From a virus, in IMG/VR virus record IMGVR_UViG_3300043015_002491, positions 1 through 64,000 of that record: DNA of 64,000 bases; one strand, written 5' to 3'. The notes below the pieces were generated by a model that saw only the letters and a program-made list of their open reading frames with translations, had not been told where the DNA came from and searched no databases. The position numbers were made by a program, and so were the translations under genes. This document shows positions 47,608 through 55,088 of this stretch, piece by piece (the stretch's first letter is position 1; every line of letters begins with the position of its first letter).

Positions 47608-47634
47608 ATAAAACCCCACAATTGTGGGGTTTTA
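47608..47634. terminator. Bidirectional terminator
   Basis: Perfect palindrome AAAACCCCACAATTGTGGGG with T and A runs, after the Band-7 gene. Confidence 0.85.
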
Positions 47635-47661
47635 TTGAGTAATAATTAACTTTTATTATTT

Positions 47662-49023
47662 TTATTTACCAGTTAATTGTTTTGCCATTGAAGCACCAAT
47701 TAATGATTCTAATGGTGTACCACCCTTACTATCACCCATAATCATTGTTTCTGGGAATTTGATTTTAGATAACTCAGCAGCAACACCAATTTTAGTTTCT
47801 TTCTCAATTTGAGCTCTCTCTTGTGGTGTTAAACCAGCTGACACTAATCTTTGGTTCTCATAAGCTTGTGCATCTGCCGCTACTTTCTTCTTCTTAGAGT
47901 TTAATTTCTCAGTTTCTAAAGCAATTTCAGCTAACTTACGATTAGTTTCTTCTCGTTTTAATTGAGTTTCAATAGCGATTAAGGCTTTAACTTGCTCTTT
48001 CTCTTGTGTTACCCTTTCAGCAGCCTTATCTCTCTCCCCTTCAGCTACAATTCTTTGTTGTGCAGCCTTAGCGGTTTCAATCTTTTGTAATTCAATAGAT
48101 TTTTGCGCTGAAATATCCCTTGAATCTTCTAACTTCTTACGGAATTTTTCTTCTAATACTACTTGGTCTACAATAACTTGAGATACTATAATTTTGTTTT
48201 TTGTAATATCGTGTGCTATTCTAATTGGTAACCCAGTTTTCTTATCTATACGCTTATTAACTTCGTAACGTGTTTGAACTTCTTTAATTGTTCTACCTTC
48301 CTCATTTTGAATTACTGATTCAATCGTATCAGTGTGTTCAATTTTATCTACCGCATAACCACCAGATTTTAATTGTTCATCAAGCGTTGCTCTAAAGTTA
48401 GATGCGTCTCCAGATACATAATCTTCAGCGGTGAACATATAACCAGTGTTAATTACTTGTTCTTTAACTGTTGGGATAAGCGTATTATTAATTAAATTCT
48501 TTGGATGTATAATTTCTCTAACAATTTGACCAAATGATTCGTCATCTTGTGGTAACTGCATACGTACAGATAATTTAACACTACCAACTACTTTATCGAT
48601 AAATCTAATTGGAATACCACCTAATATTGGTCCTTCAATACCTTCAGTAGATTCACCATCACTAACCACCTTAATATCACTAAATGATTCCCATTCTTGA
48701 ACTCGTGAAAATGGCATCACTAATTTCCAACCTTGACTATATTCATAACTAACTTGACCTGTTGGGCTAACTATGTAATATTGATGCCCTGGTCTAGCGT
48801 AGAAGAATGCTGATGTTGACATCATTAATAACACTCCAATAACACCAACGATAAGAGATTTCTTACCAGTCCAGTTTGTTAAAAATTTTGGATGTGCTGG
48901 TAAAGTTTTTGTACCACCATATCCGTTTGGTACACTTTCAGATTCCGTTCTCAAATTCATAAATTTTGGTACAACGTATAATGCGATAGCTACCAATAAT
49001 AATAAAATTCCTAATACTGTCAT
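47662..49023 (-). CDS. SPFH/Band-7 (flotillin-like) membrane protein
   Basis: 453 residues. Two hydrophobic segments near 2-20 and 55-75, then a Band-7 domain (ARPGHQYYIVSPTGQV near 77, VKLSVRMQLP near 148) and a long Ala/Glu-rich coiled coil (RIVAEGERDKAAERVTQEKE). Such proteins form membrane microdomains or cages and can regulate proteases. Rare in phages; it may protect the infected cell membrane or exclude other phages. Promoter TTTGCA-N17-TATATTTG at 49070-49100. Confidence 0.88.
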   Translation of the reverse strand: MTVLGILLLLVAIALYVVPKFMNLRTESESVPNGYGGTKTLPAHPKFLTNWTGKKSLIVGVIGVLLMMSTSAFFYARPGHQYYIVSPTGQVSYEYSQGWKLVMPFSRVQEWESFSDIKVVSDGESTEGIEGPILGGIPIRFIDKVVGSVKLSVRMQLPQDDESFGQIVREIIHPKNLINNTLIPTVKEQVINTGYMFTAEDYVSGDASNFRATLDEQLKSGGYAVDKIEHTDTIESVIQNEEGRTIKEVQTRYEVNKRIDKKTGLPIRIAHDITKNKIIVSQVIVDQVVLEEKFRKKLEDSRDISAQKSIELQKIETAKAAQQRIVAEGERDKAAERVTQEKEQVKALIAIETQLKREETNRKLAEIALETEKLNSKKKKVAADAQAYENQRLVSAGLTPQERAQIEKETKIGVAAELSKIKFPETMIMGDSKGGTPLESLIGASMAKQLTGK

Positions 49024-49069
49024 TTTCTTTTTTTTTTAATTGTTTATACTTATTTAATTATTACAGTCA

Positions 49070-49100
49070 CAAATATAAGACTTTTTTTTTAATCTGCAAA
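49070..49100 (-). promoter_or_regulatory. Promoter of the Band-7 gene
   Basis: TTTGCA (49095-49100), 17-nt spacer, TATATTTG (49070-49077). Confidence 0.7.
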
Positions 49101-49118
49101 CTTTTTTTTTGATTTTTT

Positions 49119-49652
49119 TTAAATCTTTTCTAAAACATTTTGAAAAAGTATTCTACCAAACCTTGATACTCTTTCTTTAAACTCTTCAAATGTGCCGTTA
49201 TTATTGATAATAACATCAGCACATGATTTATCAATATTAAATGATGTTGCTGGTTCAAGAGGTAATCTATCTGATGCGTCAACCCAAATAATAAGGTCAA
49301 AAAGCCCTTGCTTCATACATTCTTGTATTTCATCGTTATCTCTCATTCCAACATAACAATCAGAAATTTCAAGAATACCCTTAGCTAGTCTTGCCCTATC
49401 CTCTTTATTGTAATCACAAATAGATTCATACCACTCTTGTCTATGATTAACTCTATCCTCGAAACATTCTTCTGAAGACGTATAACCATACTTGTCTTTT
49501 AATTTTTCATAAAGAAAGATGTCAGCTGCTGCTTGAGATGATGATTTAAACTGTAAACCAAACTCTTCACCTAGTAGTTCAGCAAATGTGTCTTTTCCGT
49601 GCCTTGCATTTCCAATAATCAATAATTTAGGTGTTTTATTCATAATTTTCAT
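49119..49652 (-). CDS. Deoxynucleoside monophosphate kinase
   Basis: 177 residues. P-loop IGNARHGKDTFAELLGEEFG near 13-32 and DRARLAKGILE near 85, with IIWVDASDR near 125, match T4 gp1-type dNMP kinases. These phosphorylate dNMPs for DNA synthesis. The first Met may be at 49652 or three codons later. Confidence 0.82.
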   Translation of the reverse strand: MKIMNKTPKLLIIGNARHGKDTFAELLGEEFGLQFKSSSQAAADIFLYEKLKDKYGYTSSEECFEDRVNHRQEWYESICDYNKEDRARLAKGILEISDCYVGMRDNDEIQECMKQGLFDLIIWVDASDRLPLEPATSFNIDKSCADVIINNNGTFEEFKERVSRFGRILFQNVLEKI

Positions 49653-49749
49653 ATTTAAATTTATATTTTTTACATTTATTTTTCATAATATCTTTTGTAT
49701 TTTATACAATATTACAATATTTTTTTGGGATACGCAAGTTTTTAGACAA

Positions 49750-49787
49750 AAAAAAATCCCCACCTATGAAGATGAGGACTTTTTCCA
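49750..49787. terminator. Bidirectional terminator
   Basis: TCCCCACC-TATGAA-GATGAGGA flanked by A and T runs. On the minus strand it ends the RNA cluster 49.8-51.2 kb. Confidence 0.72.
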
Positions 49788-49805
49788 TTATTAACCATTA
49801 AAAAT

Positions 49806-49853
49806 CAGAATCGTTTTATTTTGCAGATAAATATTCATTGCTGAACCGATTCT
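49806..49853 (-). ncRNA. CAGCAA-stem element D
   Basis: 48 nt, the smallest copy: AGAATCG/CGATTCT, GTTCAGCAA, then a perfect arm TTTAT-CTGCAAA-ATAAA with a Cys (GCA) anticodon loop, one base, and the closing strand. No D or T arm. Confidence 0.55.
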
Positions 49854-49968
49854 TAAACAACTATGAAAGACAGAAAAACATTTGGTGCGGTGGAGACGAC
49901 TTAACATCTTATTCTTAAGAATGGAAGAACCATATTTATATGGAAAACTTAAGAACCACCACATGTTG

Positions 49969-49988
49969 TAGCGGGGGAGGGAATCGAA
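49969..49988 (+). repeat. Left 20-bp direct repeat flanking the endonuclease gene
   Basis: TAGCGGGGGAGGGAATCGAA, identical to 50784-50803, which is the 3' end of initiator tRNA-Met. It looks like a duplicated insertion site. Confidence 0.8.
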
Positions 49989-50052
49989 AATGAACTTTCC
50001 CCACTCTCACATATATTTATGTTATATAACATAATATTTTAAATCTTCTATA

Positions 50053-50727
50053 ATGAAACCTTTATACACTGAAACCGAATTTGAAAATGCAAAATCAACT
50101 GATAAATTACCTTGCGAATGTTACCATTGTGGTAAGAGATTCACGGCAATGAAAAAATCAATAAAGCAAGAAATCAAACATAAAAGAGGTAGAATAAAAT
50201 TCTGTTCTCAAACTTGTAACTCAGCAAATCAAAAAACTAGTAAACTGGTTAAATGTGATAACTGCGGAACAGAGTTCTTGAAAAAACCTAACCAAATCAC
50301 TAAATCTAAGAATAACTTCTGTTCTAGGTCTTGTAACACATCTTATAATAACAAGAATAAGACTTGGGGTACTAGACGTTCCAAACTTGAAATTTGGTTA
50401 GAAGAACAATTAAGCATTCTATACCCAAATTTACATATTGATTATAATAAACCAAATGCGATTGGGTCTGAATTAGATATTCACATACCTTCTCTTAACT
50501 TAGCAATCGAATTAAATGGTATATTTCACTATGAACCTATATATGGTGTAGATAAACTACAAAAGATTCAAGAGAATGACCATTCTAAATCAAAAGCATG
50601 CCATGATAATCAAATCGATTTATGTGTTATCGATACTTCTGGTCAGAAATACTTTAAACCAAAGTCATCACAGAAGTATCTTGATATCATCACTAATATT
50701 CTCAATGAACGCTTATCAACTTCCTAG
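50053..50727 (+). CDS. Zinc-finger endonuclease, probably mobile (homing-type)
   Basis: 224 residues on the plus strand, against the local direction. Two zinc knuckles (CYHCGKRF with CSQTC, then CDNCGTEF with CSRSC) precede a nuclease domain: ELDIHIPSLNLAIELNGIFHYE near 137-158 and later SKACHDNQIDLCVIDT, as in Vsr/PD-(D/E)XK-like phage endonucleases. It lies between 20-bp repeats of a tRNA 3' end inside an RNA gene cluster, which suggests recent insertion. A motif ATATTTATG (50013-50021) is upstream. Confidence 0.75.
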   Translation: MKPLYTETEFENAKSTDKLPCECYHCGKRFTAMKKSIKQEIKHKRGRIKFCSQTCNSANQKTSKLVKCDNCGTEFLKKPNQITKSKNNFCSRSCNTSYNNKNKTWGTRRSKLEIWLEEQLSILYPNLHIDYNKPNAIGSELDIHIPSLNLAIELNGIFHYEPIYGVDKLQKIQENDHSKSKACHDNQIDLCVIDTSGQKYFKPKSSQKYLDIITNILNERLSTS

Positions 50728-50783
50728 TCACCAAAAATGGTGTGCAACAGTCACTACGTGCAAGTGAGTTGATTTCGACTGTC

Positions 50784-50803
50784 TAGCGGGGGAGGGAATC
50801 GAA
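50784..50803 (+). repeat. Right 20-bp direct repeat in tRNA-Met
   Basis: Same 20 bases as 49969-49988; here they are the functional tRNA 3' end. Confidence 0.8.
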
Positions 50804-50855
50804 CCCCCGACCTCAAGGTTATGAGCCTTGCGAGCTACCTCTGCTCTACCCCGCA
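50784..50855 (-). tRNA. Initiator tRNA-Met(CAU)
   Basis: Acceptor TGCGGGG/CCCCGCT with T-T at the first pair, D arm GAGCAGAGGTAGCTC, anticodon arm CAAGG-CTCATAA-CCTTG, T arm GGGGGTTCGATTCCCTC. Regular size. Its last 20 bases are repeated at 49969. Confidence 0.9.
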
Positions 50856-50867
50856 ATATTAGTTCTT

Positions 50868-50930
50868 CGACTAGGACTTTCACCTAAAGATACTACTTAC
50901 GTTAGTATTCGAAGAATTGTACTTAAACGT
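50868..50930 (-). other. Three-way junction RNA candidate
   Basis: TTCTTCGA/TCGAAGAA closes two hairpins, ATACTA-ACGTAAG-TAGTAT and TAGG-TGAAAGT-CCTA. Similar plan to 16866-16945. On the plus strand the first loop would read CTTACGT. Confidence 0.4.
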
Positions 50931-50962
50931 TATTCCAAAATTCAGTACCAATATTTTAATAT

Positions 50963-51022
50963 CAGAATGGTATCTTTACAATAAATATTCAAAATTTAAC
51001 TTTAACTTGCTGTAACCATTCT
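50963..51022 (-). ncRNA. CAGCAA-stem element E
   Basis: 60 nt: AGAATGG/CCATTCT, TTACAGCAA, arm TAAAT-TTTGAAT-ATTTA (loop reads UGA, Ser). No T arm; G follows the stem. Confidence 0.55.
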
Positions 51023-51106
51023 TTTCATTAGGATTAGTTTTTAACACTATTTATATAACACTTCAATAAAACAACAAATGAATTTATTACGCTAACCCTA
51101 TACTTG

Positions 51107-51187
51107 TGGGTCTTCTAGGAATCACACCTAGTATTAACATTACAAGGAGGTGAAGTGAGTGTAACGTCAATATATTTATTAAGACCC
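51107..51187 (-). ncRNA. tRNA-like RNA with anti-Shine-Dalgarno loop
   Basis: Perfect 7-bp acceptor GGGTCTT/AAGACCC and T arm CTAGG-TGTGATT-CCTAG. The anticodon arm is a 7-bp stem (CGTTACA/TGTAATG) with a 15-nt loop CTCACTTCACCTCCT, so the RNA reads TTCACCTCCTTG, the sequence of the 16S rRNA 3' tail that binds Shine-Dalgarno sites. No anticodon can be assigned. Confidence 0.65.
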
Positions 51188-51217
51188 TTAATATCTTTTT
51201 TTTTTGTCTTTCAAGAT

Positions 51218-51227
51218 GTCAATGAAC
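51218..51227 (-). promoter_or_regulatory. boxA-like site
   Basis: GTTCATTGAC on the minus strand between promoter 51248 and the tRNA-like RNA. Confidence 0.42.
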
Positions 51228-51247
51228 TAACGTTCTTTTTATATATA

Positions 51248-51278
51248 CAAATATATAGATATATTTTTGTTTTGTCAA
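51248..51278 (-). promoter_or_regulatory. Promoter of RNA cluster 6
   Basis: TTGACA, 17-nt spacer, TATATTTG. Confidence 0.78.
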
Positions 51279-51285
51279 GTTTTTT

Positions 51286-51522
51286 TTAAACTTTTTTTTC
51301 TAAAATATTAAAATCATCTGTATATTCCTCTATTATCACATAAATATGCTGTGTATCAGAAAAATTATAAACAACATTTACAACCCTATAATATTTATCA
51401 TACTCAGTTAAAAATATTAATTCGTGAGTCCTTGGTATGGCGGTAACCTTCATACTTTGTTTAACAATATTCCATTTCTCATCAAGTATTGTTACTTCAT
51501 GTTTTTTAAACCATTTAAACAT
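51286..51522 (-). CDS. Small protein, unknown
   Basis: 78 residues, beta-rich (MFKWFKKHEVTILDEK...). No family recognised. Its stop is just before the promoter of the RNA cluster. Confidence 0.58.
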   Translation of the reverse strand: MFKWFKKHEVTILDEKWNIVKQSMKVTAIPRTHELIFLTEYDKYYRVVNVVYNFSDTQHIYVIIEEYTDDFNILEKKV

Positions 51523-51593
51523 ATAATTTTTTTAATTAAAATAACTATATTAAAAAAAAAATAAAGATTTAGACTTTATTTTACTAAATTTTG

Positions 51594-51602
51594 ATATTTA
51601 TT
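51594..51602 (+). promoter_or_regulatory. Late-type motif ATATTTATT
   Basis: 35 nt before the small plus-strand gene at 51638. Confidence 0.4.
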
Positions 51603-51637
51603 TATAAATAGAATAACACTTAAAAAAATTAGAAATT

Positions 51638-51724
51638 ATGGGTTGCGGATGTAAAAAGAAAAATAAACCACAAACTAATACAACTAACAGTAACACACAA
51701 AGTAGTAGTAGTACTAGTAAATAA
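51638..51724 (+). CDS. Very small Cys/Lys/Ser protein
   Basis: 28 residues: MGCGCKKKNKPQ then a Thr/Asn/Ser-rich tail. Its own upstream motif and a terminator right after support expression. The MGCGC start could bind metal. Function unknown. Confidence 0.58.
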   Translation: MGCGCKKKNKPQTNTTNSNTQSSSSTSK

Positions 51725-51734
51725 AAGAAATAAA

Positions 51735-51768
51735 AAAAGGGACTTTATCGAGTCCCTTTTTTATTTTT
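51735..51768. terminator. Bidirectional terminator
   Basis: GGGACT-TTATCG-AGTCCC flanked by A and T runs between convergent genes. Confidence 0.85.
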
Positions 51769-51779
51769 AAAAAGTATTA

Positions 51780-52016
51780 TTATTTTGGTAAATCCTTACC
51801 CTTACCGAAAATTTTAACCACTGATGCACCTAACATTGTACCAGAAAAGATAAGCATTGAATCGAACATTTCTTTATCTATTTTATAGAAATTAAACCCA
51901 TCAGCAATAAATGCTGCAAATGCTAATAATCCAGCAATAATACCCATTGTTTTTTTTGATGAGAATTTTTCTTCATTCTTATCTTCCGTAAAGATGTCTT
52001 TAATAAATTCTTTCAT
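51780..52016 (-). CDS. Tagged small membrane protein
   Basis: 78 residues. The N-terminus MKEFIKDIFTED is tag-like, followed by two transmembrane segments (near 25-45 and 52-70) and a basic end (KGKDLPK). Its form fits a small holin or a head/neck membrane protein. ATATTTATT is at 52048-52056. Confidence 0.6.
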   Translation of the reverse strand: MKEFIKDIFTEDKNEEKFSSKKTMGIIAGLLAFAAFIADGFNFYKIDKEMFDSMLIFSGTMLGASVVKIFGKGKDLPK

Positions 52017-52063
52017 AGTTTATAAGTTTTAAGTTTTGTTTATATACAATAAATATTTAACAA

Positions 52064-52096
52064 AACAAAAAAAGCCTCAATAATGAGGCTCTTTAA
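52064..52096. terminator. Intrinsic terminator
   Basis: GCCTCA-ATAA-TGAGGC with A run before and T-rich stretch after, following FKBP. Confidence 0.75.
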
Positions 52097-52117
52097 GAAA
52101 CTTATAATCATGGAGAA

Positions 52118-52561
52118 TTACGAAATAGAAACAACTTCTAATTCAAAAACTAAGTCTTTTCCAGCTAATGGATGATTAGCATCCAAAACAACTGTATCTT
52201 CTTTTACTTCTTTAACTGTTACAACCATCGGACCTTGAGGACCGTCAGCTTGAAGTAACTCACCTTCTTTAACTGTTGGTGGTACATATTGTTTTTCAAC
52301 TTCTTGAAGTCTATCACTTAATATAGGTCCATAAGCCTTATCTGAAGTGATTGTAACTGTTTTAGTTTCACCTTCTTTCATTCCTTGTAATGCTTCTTCG
52401 AAACCTGGGATAACTAACCCTTTTCCTAATTGCACTTCTAATGGTTCTTTATCTTGAAAATCTGTACCCTCTACAGCCTTAGAAGAATCAAAAACTTCAT
52501 CGTTAGTAAATTTACCTGTGTAATGCACCTTAACTGTGCTGTCTTCTTTAATAATTGACAT
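52118..52561 (-). CDS. FKBP-type prolyl isomerase (SlyD-like)
   Basis: 147 residues. VKVHYTGKFTNDEVFDSS near 10-27, VIPGFEEALQGMKEGE near 50-65 and VLDANHPLAGKDLVFELEV near 126-144 are the SlyD-type FKBP pattern with an inserted flap. It speeds folding at proline bonds. Next to ClpP and DnaJ it belongs to a small phage protein-quality set. Confidence 0.92.
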   Translation of the reverse strand: MSIIKEDSTVKVHYTGKFTNDEVFDSSKAVEGTDFQDKEPLEVQLGKGLVIPGFEEALQGMKEGETKTVTITSDKAYGPILSDRLQEVEKQYVPPTVKEGELLQADGPQGPMVVTVKEVKEDTVVLDANHPLAGKDLVFELEVVSIS

Positions 52562-52594
52562 AATAACTTTTTTTTTTTATTTTTAATTATGGTA

Positions 52595-52625
52595 CAAATA
52601 TACCACCTTTATTTTAAATTGTCAA
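52595..52625 (-). promoter_or_regulatory. Promoter of the FKBP gene
   Basis: TTGACA, 17-nt spacer, TATATTTG. Confidence 0.8.
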
Positions 52626-52633
52626 GTAAAAAC

Positions 52634-52663
52634 GAAAAAACCCTCACTAGGAGGGTTTCTTAA
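52634..52663 (-). terminator. Terminator after tmRNA
   Basis: AACCCTC-CTAGT-GAGGGTT then TTTT on the minus strand. Confidence 0.82.
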
Positions 52664-52701
52664 TTTCCATCTGGCGAAATCAGAATGGAATGCTTGAGCA
52701 G

Positions 52702-53070
52702 TGGAGTTGCTCGGATTCGAACCGAGGTCTTACTTACTCATAAAGAGCTTTCTACATGCTTATCTGGTTTCTAATTCCAGCAAAGTTTAACAGTTCCCTT
52801 ATTTTAGTAGTTCGTTTTACTGATAACTAATCTTCTACCCTTATTTTAACACCTTTGGTTGGTCGTTCCTGTGGGTTTCCCCAGTGCATTACTCTGTTAG
52901 GCGAATGCTACCTCTCCTACACCTACTTCTACAGAAGCAGTGTCAAGGAAGTTTTCAGCGATGTCAAATTCGTTTCCATCTAAAAATTTGATAGGTAATT
53001 AAAGTGTTTCCAATCTAACACTGCATGCTTACTAATCACGACTATAAGCAATCAATAGCCAGTCAACCCC
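52702..53070 (-). ncRNA. ssrA: tmRNA (ssrA)
   Basis: 369 nt. Acceptor GGGGTTG/CAACTCC, T arm CTCGGTTCGAATCCGAG, and AAGCATGTAGAAAGC near the 3' end, close to E. coli tmRNA. A tag frame 52897-52977 starts GNEFDIAENF and ends GEVAFA then TAA, 26 codons, which is long. tmRNA frees stalled ribosomes and marks the broken protein. It has its own promoter, boxA site (53077-53085) and terminator. CCA is not encoded. Confidence 0.88.
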
Positions 53071-53076
53071 ATAATA

Positions 53077-53085
53077 TTAAAGAAC
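53077..53085 (-). promoter_or_regulatory. boxA-like site before tmRNA
   Basis: GTTCTTTAA just ahead of the tmRNA 5' end. Confidence 0.45.
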
Positions 53086-53103
53086 GTATCTTATAAATAT
53101 ACA

Positions 53104-53134
53104 CAAATATATTAAAAGTTTTTTTAAATGTCAA
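53104..53134 (-). promoter_or_regulatory. Promoter of tmRNA
   Basis: TTGACA, 17-nt spacer, TATATTTG. Confidence 0.8.
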
Positions 53135-53208
53135 GTAAAATTAAAAAAAAATGAGGAAATCTTTCGAAATCCCCATTTTAAAAATCGGAGTGTTAATTTT
53201 GTTATTTG

Positions 53209-53601
53209 TTAATCAGTAAGTAATTGTTTACTTGCTGGCATGTTATTATTTGAATTTTTTAGAGTTTCAATCTCTTTTTTATTGTAGTTTATAGTTCTTA
53301 CAAACTTATCATCCAAGTCTTTTATTTTAGTGTCTAACTTGTCACACCTTGAATCTATGAATCTTCTAGTTTCATCATCCTCTTGATTCATTTGTTGATA
53401 AATTTCAGTGACATGACGTTCCAAATCACTAATTAGGTTTTCAAACCTTTTATCTAACTCATTATAGATGTTTTCATTTTCTCTATCGAAATCATTAACA
53501 TCAACCTTTTTTTTCAACTTAACAAACGCAACCACAATAGCTGTAACTACTGCAACTACACCTAATGTTGCTAAGACTGTTATTAAAATTATCATTTCCA
53601 T
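53209..53601 (-). CDS. Membrane-anchored coiled-coil protein
   Basis: 130 residues. One N-terminal transmembrane helix (LITVLATLGVVAVVTAIVVA), then a long charged coiled coil (about 35-115). No catalytic motif. It may be an i-spanin-like or structural anchor. A T-rich terminator-like stretch follows its stop. Confidence 0.65.
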   Translation of the reverse strand: MEMIILITVLATLGVVAVVTAIVVAFVKLKKKVDVNDFDRENENIYNELDKRFENLISDLERHVTEIYQQMNQEDDETRRFIDSRCDKLDTKIKDLDDKFVRTINYNKKEIETLKNSNNNMPASKQLLTD

Positions 53602-53679
53602 ATTAATTTAATTTTTTAATAACACCCCGATTTATTATAAATGTAATAAAAACCCAACTAAGTAAAGTGGTGTCTTAAA

Positions 53680-54384
53680 TTATTTCTTGTTTGTTACAAT
53701 ACCATCAATGATACCATACTCTAGAGCTTCGTCAGCTGTAAGCCAATTATCTCTATTACAATCTGCTAATACTTGTGCGACATCCTTACCACAATAATCA
53801 GCAAGCATACCAAATAATTTATCATTATACTTGATAGCTTCAGCAATACTAATTCTCATATCTTCTACGTGACCTTGAGCCCCAGCAGATACTTGATGTA
53901 ACATTACCTTAGAACTTGGTAGAGAATATCTTTTACCCTTAGTTCCAGCACCTAATAGGATTGAACCCATCGATGCGGCCATACCAGTATTAATTGTTTG
54001 AATATCTGAACTAACATAATTCATAACATCAACCATTGATAAACCAGATTTAACTGAACCACCTGGTGAGTCAACATGCATTGTAATCGTCTTACCTGGT
54101 TCTAAGTTATCTAAGAACATTAACTGTGCTTGAACAACTGTACTCATTTGGTCATTAACTGGACCAGCAACCCAAAGAATCCTATCCATCATAAGTCTTG
54201 AGAAGATATCCATTTGAGTTACTCTCATTTCTCTTTCTTCCAAGATGTATGGTGTAAGACTTCCACTTACTTGAGTGTTATTGTATATAGTAGCTTGTAA
54301 GTTCTCCCAATAATGGAATTGAATACTACTAATCCCCATATGCTTTGTAGCATAATCTTTAAATTCACTATAAAAATCTAACAT
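53680..54384 (-). CDS. clpP: ClpP-type serine protease
   Basis: 234 residues from the ATG at 54384, one base after the upstream stop. VDSPGGSVKSGL near 95, NTGMAASMGSILL near 128 (catalytic Ser) and MLHQVSAGAQG near 153 (catalytic His) are present, with Asp near DNWLTADEA. ClpP degrades proteins with an AAA partner. In phages this fold also serves as prohead protease, so it could process capsid-directed tags, although T4 gp21 is unrelated. Confidence 0.9.
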   Translation of the reverse strand: MLDFYSEFKDYATKHMGISSIQFHYWENLQATIYNNTQVSGSLTPYILEEREMRVTQMDIFSRLMMDRILWVAGPVNDQMSTVVQAQLMFLDNLEPGKTITMHVDSPGGSVKSGLSMVDVMNYVSSDIQTINTGMAASMGSILLGAGTKGKRYSLPSSKVMLHQVSAGAQGHVEDMRISIAEAIKYNDKLFGMLADYCGKDVAQVLADCNRDNWLTADEALEYGIIDGIVTNKK

Positions 54385-54385
54385 A

Positions 54386-54640
54386 TTATTCTTCGTTTGT
54401 ATAAATAAAGACTGGGGTATATTCACCCATCCAAGACCCTATTATATTATATTGGAAATATTCCATAGCTTCTTCATATGTCATATCATCACGTTCAACT
54501 AGTATTTCCAAAATCTTTTCTACACTATAAGCAGCAACTGGACCTAAATTAATCCTTTCAGCAACACCTATGATGGCTTCATCGAAACCATCACAGATTA
54601 ATGCTTCTTCGTTGTATTCTGCAACTTCTTCTGGAGTCAT
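54386..54640 (-). CDS. Small acidic protein, unknown
   Basis: 84 residues, acidic helices (MTPEEVAEYNEEALI...). Sits 1 nt from ClpP and shares one base with the gene before, so it is in the ClpP operon and might be an adaptor. No family recognised. Confidence 0.6.
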   Translation of the reverse strand: MTPEEVAEYNEEALICDGFDEAIIGVAERINLGPVAAYSVEKILEILVERDDMTYEEAMEYFQYNIIGSWMGEYTPVFIYTNEE

Positions 54641-55056
54641 TATACTTCAGCTTCTTCTTTCTCTACTTGGTATAATGTTTTGATAGATTCACGAACAACT
54701 TCGTATCTTTCATAACCATACTTAGAAAGTAATCCAGAGAATGTTTCGATATCACCCTTCTTAATTTCTAACTTGTCTTTTTCTGTATCAAAATACACAC
54801 CAGCTAAGGCTTCTTCCGCTACGATTACTTTTTGCCAATCCTCTAATTGTTCAAAGATTTGTTCATTAACAAAAATGTATAAGTCATTTTTTGTTTCAAA
54901 CTTTAACAATGGATTTGCTTTAACAACCTTAGTGATTGTTTTACATTTGTTGTCAGAAAGTAACTTGATATTTACATATCTGTCCAATTCTGCGTTTGCG
55001 ATTACACCATCAAAAATCTCTTGTGTGTCATCAAATGGTTCTTCATACTTTGCCAT
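54640..55056 (-). CDS. Unknown protein, possible inactive metallopeptidase-like domain
   Basis: 138 residues. NDLYIFVNEQIFEQLEDWQK followed by VIVAEEALAGVYFD around 62-95 is placed as the helix region of phage metallopeptidase-like proteins, but the HExxH motif is absent. First in the ClpP operon. Confidence 0.5.
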   Translation of the reverse strand: MAKYEEPFDDTQEIFDGVIANAELDRYVNIKLLSDNKCKTITKVVKANPLLKFETKNDLYIFVNEQIFEQLEDWQKVIVAEEALAGVYFDTEKDKLEIKKGDIETFSGLLSKYGYERYEVVRESIKTLYQVEKEEAEV

Positions 55057-55088
55057 AAAAATTTAATTTATATTGATTATTAATTAAT

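Noticed and set aside
49806-51022. Elements D and E as certain armless tRNAs
   Set aside because: Anticodon-like loops are striking, but no T or D arm exists and the motif also borders permuted genes, so they are recorded as an unassigned RNA family.
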